This document shows, in pieces, positions 1 to 4,615 of a stretch of DNA of 7,202 bases (positions within the stretch are counted from its first letter, which is position 1; each line of letters starts with the position of its first letter). The notes under the pieces are model-generated. The model was not told where the DNA came from, ran no database searches, and was given only the letters and a program-made list of their open reading frames with translations. Position numbers and translations under genes: made by a program. Source of the DNA: an uncultured Corynebacterium sp. GTDB lineage: Bacteria; Actinomycetota; Actinomycetes; Mycobacteriales; Mycobacteriaceae. The stretch is from assembly GCF_946221105.1 (NCBI RefSeq), contig NZ_CAMICL010000073.1, forward strand, positions 1-7,202, in the 5' to 3' direction.

Positions 1-47
1 ACGGGAGGAGGGGCGGCGGGAGGCCCCAAGCCCGAAGCGCAGACCCC
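1..47. other. Short flank downstream of the permease gene
   Basis: This is the 3' flank of the minus-strand operon. It is strongly GC-rich and purine-rich on the plus strand. I see no convincing hairpin followed by a T-run on the minus strand, so the operon's terminator, if it has one, lies outside the window or is not intrinsic. Confidence 0.5.
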
Positions 48-779
48 CTACGCGTCGCGGGTCTCCAGCAGCACCACGCCGACGATCCACGCCGCCACGG
101 CCCACACCGCGAAGATCAGAAGCGACACGGGCAGCGTCCAGTTCGGGGTGGGGCTGTTGGTCATGAACGCCATGAGGTTGCCGAACGGCAGGAACTTGGC
201 CACGTCGGCGCCGTAGCGCGGGATGAAGCCGACGATGGATTCCACCAGCAGCATCATGCCCATGCCGGTGACCACGGCGCCGGAGGTGTTGCGCATGATC
301 CAGCCCACGCCCTGCTGGAACAGGGTGATCAGCGCCATGCCGAGGGGGATGGCCCACAGGGCGCGTCGGGAGGCGGTGTTGCTCACCCAGTTCGCGGGCA
401 CGGGCGCGGTGAGATCGCCGACCATAAACGCGACGACGAGCCCCACAAAGGTCAGCAATGCGGCCAAAACAGCCCCGAGCACTAGCTTTGCGACGGCCAC
501 CTGCCACCGCTTCGGCGCAACCCTGAAGTTCGTCGGTGGGATGCCGAACCGGTACTCGGTGGTCACGGTCATGGAGGCCTGCACGATCACGACGATCGCG
601 ACAGTCAGGGCCATGGTGGCGGCGACGGTCAGGGGCGCGTAGGGCATGCCGCCAAGCTTGGAAGCAAACCCGAACAGGGCTCCGTAGAAGGCGCCGAAGA
701 CGATGATCAGCGCGGAGGTCCACCAGAAGGAGGCGGTGGAGCGCAGTTTGGTCCACTCGGCGGGAAACAGGTTAAGCAT
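48..779 (-). CDS. ABC-2-type exporter permease, 243 aa
   Basis: This is the membrane subunit that would form the transport channel of an ABC exporter, in partnership with the ATPase encoded immediately upstream. The start chosen is the ATG at 779. It has a strong ribosome binding site four bases upstream and begins MLNLFPAEWTKLRS, typical of ABC-2 permeases; upstream extension of the frame is low-complexity shadow of the ATPase gene. About six hydrophobic segments are visible, near residues 19-39, 50-70, 97-120, 141-160, 166-186 and 216-237. The stretch around residues 74-98 (TTEYRFG, then a basic APKRW, then AK) matches the cytoplasmic loop conserved after the second helix in this family, seen in permeases of the NatB, BcrB and YhgE kind. 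The gene overlaps the ATPase gene by eight bases (ATGCTTAA), so translation is probably coupled. The substrate cannot be told. Bacteriocin or antibiotic export and lipid or cation export are all possible. Confidence 0.9.
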   Translation of the reverse strand: MLNLFPAEWTKLRSTASFWWTSALIIVFGAFYGALFGFASKLGGMPYAPLTVAATMALTVAIVVIVQASMTVTTEYRFGIPPTNFRVAPKRWQVAVAKLVLGAVLAALLTFVGLVVAFMVGDLTAPVPANWVSNTASRRALWAIPLGMALITLFQQGVGWIMRNTSGAVVTGMGMMLLVESIVGFIPRYGADVAKFLPFGNLMAFMTNSPTPNWTLPVSLLIFAVWAVAAWIVGVVLLETRDA

Positions 780-1713
780 TGGTACCTCCGGAGACGTACT
801 GGGCGTGGCCCTCGGTGGATTGCATGTAGGCCTCTTCGAGGGAGGCGCGGCGCTCGGACAGTTCGGACAGGGCGATGCCGGCGGCGAAGGCGACGCGGCC
901 GACGTCGTCGGAGGTGCGGTCCGGGATCTCGAACACGGCCCGGCCGTCCCCATCGACCGCGCGCTTGAACGGCATGGCCACATCGGCGTGCTGCAGCGCG
1001 GAGGCCAGCGCCGCTGCGGCGTCTTCGGTGGGGGTGCGCACGATGGTGGTCACGCCGGAGTTTGCGCGGATGAACTCGGCCATGGACGTGTTGGCCACCA
1101 GGCGGCCGCGGCCGATGATGATCAGGTCCTCGGCGGTCTGCGCCATCTCGGCGAGCAGGTGGGAGGACACCAGCACGGTGCGTCCCTCCGCCGCCAGGGA
1201 CTGCAGCAGCCCGCGGACCCAGCGGATGCCGGCGGGGTCGAGGCCGTTGACGGGCTCGTCCAGGATCAGGTACTCCGGATCGCCGAGCAGCGCCGCCGCG
1301 ATGCCGAGGCGCTGGCCCATGCCGAGGGAGAACCCGCCGACGCGCTTGCCGGCCACATCCGTCAGGCCCACCAGCTCGAGCACCTCGTCCACGCGGGTGC
1401 GCGGCAGACCGGCGGCTTGCGCTTGCCAGAGCAGGCTGGCGCGGGCGGAGCGGTTGGGGTGGACACCTTTAGCGTCGAGAAGCGCGCCCACTGTGCGCGC
1501 GGGATTGGCAAGCGAGCGGTAGGGCACGCCGTCGATGAGCGCGGTGCCGGAGGTGGGGCGGTCCAGGCCCAGGATCATGCGCATGGTGGTGGATTTACCT
1601 GCGCCGTTGGGGCCGAGGAAGCCGGTGACGACGCCGGGTTTGACGGTGAACGTGAGGTCGTCAACCGCTTGGACGGCGCCGTACCGTTTGGTCAGGCCTT
1701 GCACTTCAATCAT
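772..1713 (-). CDS. ABC exporter ATP-binding protein, 313 aa
   Basis: This cytoplasmic ATPase would power export through the permease encoded next to it. All expected motifs are present: Walker A GPNGAGKST (residues 34-42), a degenerate signature SLGMGQ (129-134) in place of LSGGQ, Walker B YLILDEP (148-154) with catalytic Glu153, D-loop NGLDP (156-160) and switch His185 in SSH. The usual Q-loop glutamine is not obvious; the matching region near residues 76-82 reads GALLDAK, as is common in the NatA/BcrA-like exporter group. Residues after about 215 form a C-terminal extension ending in SLEEAYMQ, also typical of that group. The start chosen is the ATG at 1713 (MIEVQGLTKRYG), where family members begin; an in-frame ATG at 1749 would add 12 unrelated residues. 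No good ribosome binding site precedes 1713. It overlaps the Nudix gene by eight bases (ATGATTGA), so coupling to the upstream gene is likely. Substrate unknown. Confidence 0.93.
   Translation of the reverse strand: MIEVQGLTKRYGAVQAVDDLTFTVKPGVVTGFLGPNGAGKSTTMRMILGLDRPTSGTALIDGVPYRSLANPARTVGALLDAKGVHPNRSARASLLWQAQAAGLPRTRVDEVLELVGLTDVAGKRVGGFSLGMGQRLGIAAALLGDPEYLILDEPVNGLDPAGIRWVRGLLQSLAAEGRTVLVSSHLLAEMAQTAEDLIIIGRGRLVANTSMAEFIRANSGVTTIVRTPTEDAAAALASALQHADVAMPFKRAVDGDGRAVFEIPDRTSDDVGRVAFAAGIALSELSERRASLEEAYMQSTEGHAQYVSGGTNA
784..789 (-). promoter_or_regulatory. Strong Shine-Dalgarno for the permease gene
   Basis: On the minus strand GGAGGT stands four bases before the ATG at 779. It lies within the last codons of the ATPase gene. 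It fixes the permease start and shows that the permease is translated from the shared mRNA with its own ribosome entry, despite the 8-base overlap. Confidence 0.8.
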
Positions 1714-2185
1714 GCGGTTCAGTATGCACCATGGCTCTTTCGAGCACATTGCTTAGCGACGCCACAAAGCCCGGGTGCAGCTCAAACCCCGAAACCTCCG
1801 GCAGTGCCACCCAGCGCAGCTCCTCCGACTCCTCGTTGGCGGTCACGGCCAGCGGCGCCTCGCACAGCGCGATGACGGTGGTGTAGCTCCACTCCGGCAG
1901 GTCCGTGGTGACAACTTCCTCGACCACGTTGATGCTCTCCGGGTCGATGGCGCACTCCTCCACGGACTCGCGCACCGCCGCCTGCGCTGGGGTTTCGTGG
2001 CTGTCGCGGGCGCCGCCGGGGATGCCCCAGGTGCCGCCCTGGGCGGTCCAGCCGGCGCGGTGCTGCAGCAGCACTTTCGCGTCCGCTCCCCGGCCGGCGA
2101 CAAGGAAGAGGCCGGCGGCGCCGAAGCGCCCCCAGAGTTGTGTGCCGTCGGGTGTGGTGACCCAGCCGTTTCCGTCGCCAAGCAT
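1706..2185 (-). CDS. Nudix (MutT-type) hydrolase, 159 aa
   Basis: Nudix hydrolases cleave nucleoside diphosphates linked to another moiety, such as oxidised dNTPs, ADP-ribose or dinucleotides. The Nudix box spans residues 58-80: G58, then five residues, Glu64, then seven residues, then REsvEEcAI (72-80). The metal-binding REXXEE core is intact; the usual glycine near the end of the box is alanine. The opening (GDGNGW, then LWGRFGAAGLFL) and the GTWGIPGG stretch before the box resemble actinobacterial Nudix proteins. The ATG at 2185 is preferred because it lies eight bases after a possible -10 element, fitting a leaderless mRNA. A GTG at 2194 in the same frame would add three residues but overlaps that element. 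It is the first gene of the minus-strand operon and is divergent from glnX. The substrate cannot be deduced. A housekeeping sanitising role is as likely as a link to the exporter. Confidence 0.92.
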   Translation of the reverse strand: MLGDGNGWVTTPDGTQLWGRFGAAGLFLVAGRGADAKVLLQHRAGWTAQGGTWGIPGGARDSHETPAQAAVRESVEECAIDPESINVVEEVVTTDLPEWSYTTVIALCEAPLAVTANEESEELRWVALPEVSGFELHPGFVASLSNVLERAMVHTEPHD

Positions 2186-2192
2186 GGCCCCC

Positions 2193-2198
2193 ACTGTA
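2193..2198 (-). promoter_or_regulatory. Candidate -10 element for the Nudix-exporter operon
   Basis: On the minus strand TACAGT fits the corynebacterial TANNNT -10 pattern. It is followed by seven bases and then the ATG at 2185. This spacing would place transcription start at or next to the A of the start codon, giving a leaderless mRNA. No recognisable -35 is present, which is common in corynebacteria. This rests on pattern only. Confidence 0.45.
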
Positions 2199-2210
2199 GG
2201 TGCGAACGGT

Positions 2211-2216
2211 TATCAT
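2211..2216 (+). promoter_or_regulatory. Candidate -10 element for glnX-glnH-pknG
   Basis: TATCAT fits TANNNT and is followed by six bases and then the glnX ATG at 2223. There is no Shine-Dalgarno before that ATG. Together these suggest a leaderless glnX transcript starting at the ATG. No good -35 is seen 16-18 bases upstream. Only 12 bases separate it from the opposing -10 element, so the two polymerases would compete for the same DNA. Confidence 0.5.
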
Positions 2217-2222
2217 TGCGGA

Positions 2223-3608
2223 ATGGTGACGCAAAGCAGGCCGAGCGACGACGCGTGGCTCGACGAGCTTGAAGCGCGCCCTGCGCACCCGCGCCTGCAC
2301 GGCGTCCTCCACGGCCCGCTGGCCGGCCCCGTGCGGATGGGGCGGCGCGGCCACGCGTTCGCGCAGACCACCCCGGGCAAGCTCATCGTGGTGATGGTGC
2401 TGCTGACCGCCATGCTGCTGGCGGCGGGGCTTTCCATGAGCCAGTCCATGGCCGGCCGCAACCAGGCGCTGGACACGGTGCGCGAGGCGACGGAGCCGAT
2501 GAGCGCGGCGGCGCACCTGCTGTCCACCTCCCTGCTGCGCGCGGACACCATCGCGGCAGGCGGTTTTGTCCAGCCCGGGCCGCTCGCGCACGAGGACGTG
2601 CAGGCCTACTCCGCAGCACTGGACACGGCGGTCAGCTCCGCCGGCGAGATTTACAAGGGCGCGGTGGAGGCCAACACCGCCACCAGCGAACGCATCGAGG
2701 AGCTGGTCAGCGACATCCAGCGGGACCTGCCCGTCTACGCCGGCCTGAACGAGCGCGCACGCGTGAACCAGCGCATGGGCAACCCGGTGGGCGTGGCCTA
2801 CATGTCCGAGGCGTCCAGCATCATGCGCACCCGCATGCTGGTGGCGGCCTCCGAAATCAACGCTCTGACCCGCGAGGACGTGGCCAAGGAGATGCGGCGC
2901 CTGTCCGAGCCGCAGTGGGTGCCGCTGTCCGGCCTGGTGGCGGCGCTGGCGTTCCTCGTGCTCACCCAGTGGTGGCTGTGGCGGGTGTTCCGCCGCCGCC
3001 TGAACAAGGGCTTTATCGCCGGCACGCTCGCGGTGGTGGTGGCGCTGAGCTGGGCCGCGGTGTCGAACTACCAGTCCTGGCGCAACGGTTCGGTGGAGTA
3101 CGAGCGCGCGGCGCAGCCGTGGGAGGAGCTCACCGTCGCCCGCTTCGACGCGCTGCAGACGCGCACGGACGAGACGTTCGCGCTTTTGCGCCGCCAGTCG
3201 GTGGTGCATTCGTCGAGGGCGTTCGACGGCACGTATGCGTCGGTGAGCGCGGCGCTCGCGACGGCCGAGGAGTACGGCGGGGAGCAGCAGCTTATCGACG
3301 ACGCACGCGACGCCCTGCGCACCTGGGCCTACGAGCACAACGAGCTGGTCGGCGCGCTGAACACGGGCAGCTACGAGCAGGCGGCGGCGCTGCTGGCCTC
3401 CGGCGGCGGCGCGGGCGAGGCGCCGTTTCGGGAGCTGGACGCGACCCTGTCCAAGCTCATCGCGTCGTCGCGGGACGGCACACGGGCCTACATCGACGCC
3501 TCGCTGGACGCCACGCGCCAGGTCTCCGCGGTGGTGGCGTTTTTGTCCATGCTGGCTGTGGTCTGCACGTGGCTGGGCATCCGTAGAAGGCTGGGTGAGT
3601 ACCTGTGA
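2223..3608 (+). CDS. glnX: GlnX, four-helix membrane signal relay to PknG, 461 aa
   Basis: In mycobacteria and corynebacteria GlnX links the extracytoplasmic binding protein GlnH to the cytoplasmic kinase PknG. Identity rests on position directly before glnH and pknG and on membrane layout. Four hydrophobic segments are visible near residues 53-73, 234-254, 264-282 and 434-452. Basic clusters (RMGRRG before helix 1, FRRRLNK between helices 2 and 3, IRRRL after helix 4) place the N-terminus, the short middle loop and the C-terminus in the cytoplasm. That leaves two outside domains, about residues 74-233 and 283-433, rich in Ala, Glu and Arg and looking like long helical bundles of the chemoreceptor sensor kind. 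The largest cytoplasmic piece is the N-terminal tail of about 52 residues; there is no HAMP, kinase or methyl-accepting domain. The ATG at 2223 is chosen because upstream sequence is antisense to the Nudix gene and a -10-like element sits just before it. The stop overlaps the glnH start. Confidence 0.92.
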   Translation: MVTQSRPSDDAWLDELEARPAHPRLHGVLHGPLAGPVRMGRRGHAFAQTTPGKLIVVMVLLTAMLLAAGLSMSQSMAGRNQALDTVREATEPMSAAAHLLSTSLLRADTIAAGGFVQPGPLAHEDVQAYSAALDTAVSSAGEIYKGAVEANTATSERIEELVSDIQRDLPVYAGLNERARVNQRMGNPVGVAYMSEASSIMRTRMLVAASEINALTREDVAKEMRRLSEPQWVPLSGLVAALAFLVLTQWWLWRVFRRRLNKGFIAGTLAVVVALSWAAVSNYQSWRNGSVEYERAAQPWEELTVARFDALQTRTDETFALLRRQSVVHSSRAFDGTYASVSAALATAEEYGGEQQLIDDARDALRTWAYEHNELVGALNTGSYEQAAALLASGGGAGEAPFRELDATLSKLIASSRDGTRAYIDASLDATRQVSAVVAFLSMLAVVCTWLGIRRRLGEYL

Positions 3609-4615
3609 GAACGACGTGGGCCGCGTGCGCGGCGGCTGTAACGGTGCTGGCGCTGGCGGGCTGCTCCGATGAGCCGTCGCCGGTGCGCGCCACCATCGCC
3701 CCGGAGCAGGAAACCTCCACCACCCGCGAGCTGCTGCCGCTGCCGCCCGGCGCGACACTCGAGGGCGCGCAGGGGGTGCCGGCTGATCCCTACGTGTCGT
3801 CGAAGTTGGACTGGGAGGGCTCGCTCAATCCGCGCAAGGCAGAGGAAGCCACCCCGAACTTAGACCGCATCAAGCGCCGCGGCCGGCTGGTGGTGGGCAT
3901 CGACCAGTCCCTGTACCTGCTGGCGTTCCGCGACACCGCCAGCGGTGAGCTGCGCGGGCTGGAGGTGGACCTCGCCCGCGCGATCGCCGAGGACATTTTC
4001 GACGAGGAAAGCACCGGCATCAACCGCCTGGACCTGCGGTTTGTGGATTCGGCGGCGCGCGCCGACGCGCTGAACAACGGCGAGGTTGACATTGTCATCC
4101 GCACCATGTCCATTACCCCGGAGCGCGCGAAGTCTATCGACTTTTCCACCCCGTATCTGACCTCTGGCGTGCGGGTTCTGGTGCCGCGAGACCGGGGAGT
4201 GGACGACATCAACCAGCTGGGCGGCAAAACGGTGTGCATCGTCGACGGCACGAACCTGGCCCAGATCGCGCGCACGTTCACGCCGCATTCGGAGATTTTG
4301 CGCACCCGCTCCTGGTCCGACTGCCTGATGGCTACGCAGCAGTTCCAGGCGGACGCGATTGTGGCGGACGATTCCATCCTGGCAGGCTTGTCCGCGCAGG
4401 ACCCGTACACGAAGATCCTGCCGGGCACTCTGGCCTCGCAGTACTACGGCGTGGGGATCCCAAAGGGCCAGGCGGACCTGGTGCGGCAGGTCAACTCGAC
4501 GTTGGAGCGGATGCGTAACGACGGCACGTGGTACGAGCTCTACTCCACCTGGCTCGGGGGCTCCATCGCGGAGTCCTCCCCGCCGCCGCTGATGTACCGC
4601 AAGGAGGAGCAGTGA
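3605..4615 (+). CDS. glnH: GlnH, lipoprotein amino-acid-binding sensor, 336 aa
   Basis: GlnH is a family 3 solute-binding protein anchored to the outer face of the membrane. In mycobacteria the orthologue binds aspartate or glutamate and signals through GlnX and PknG rather than feeding an ABC importer; no importer genes are adjacent here, which agrees. The N-terminus shows a lipoprotein signal: Arg2, a hydrophobic stretch and the lipobox LAGC with Cys20. Residues 21 to about 84 form a Pro/Glu/Thr-rich tether. The binding fold runs from about 85 to 325, with RGRLVVGID (92-100), GLEVDLARAIAED (118-130, the family signature) and TPERAKSIDFSTPYL (171-185). Cys211 and Cys240 are the only other cysteines after the lipobox and could form a disulfide. 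The GTG start at 3605 overlaps the glnX stop as GTGA. A weak GGGTGAG lies upstream, and reinitiation is likely. The ligand is inferred from the family. Confidence 0.94.
   Translation: MRTTWAACAAAVTVLALAGCSDEPSPVRATIAPEQETSTTRELLPLPPGATLEGAQGVPADPYVSSKLDWEGSLNPRKAEEATPNLDRIKRRGRLVVGIDQSLYLLAFRDTASGELRGLEVDLARAIAEDIFDEESTGINRLDLRFVDSAARADALNNGEVDIVIRTMSITPERAKSIDFSTPYLTSGVRVLVPRDRGVDDINQLGGKTVCIVDGTNLAQIARTFTPHSEILRTRSWSDCLMATQQFQADAIVADDSILAGLSAQDPYTKILPGTLASQYYGVGIPKGQADLVRQVNSTLERMRNDGTWYELYSTWLGGSIAESSPPPLMYRKEEQ
4601..4607 (+). promoter_or_regulatory. Strong Shine-Dalgarno for pknG
   Basis: AAGGAGG lies four bases before the GTG at 4612, inside the last codons of glnH, and it decides the pknG start. 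It is much stronger than the site before glnH, so PknG may be made in excess over GlnH from the same mRNA. Confidence 0.8.

Noticed and set aside
780..983. N-terminal extension of the permease reading frame up to 983
   Set aside because: The added 68 residues are Pro/Ser/Ala/Arg low complexity, antisense-frame shadow of the ATPase gene. The ATG at 779 has a strong ribosome site and the family's usual start.
1714..1749. Upstream ATG at 1749 for the ATPase
   Set aside because: It would add 12 residues not seen at the start of this family and deepen the overlap with the Nudix gene, with no ribosome site.
2186..2194. GTG at 2194 as Nudix start
   Set aside because: It overlaps the best -10 candidate and adds only three residues; the ATG at 2185 fits a leaderless start. 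Not fully excluded.
1782..3758. Long minus-strand open frame of about 658 codons across glnX
   Set aside because: Composition is Arg/His/Ala/Pro-rich with no recognisable domain. It is the usual antisense open frame of GC-rich genes and runs opposite to glnX and out of frame with the Nudix gene.
4528..4611. ATG at 4528 as the pknG start
   Set aside because: It would overlap glnH by 88 bases and add 28 residues with no family support. The GTG at 4612 has AAGGAGG at good spacing and a GTGA overlap.
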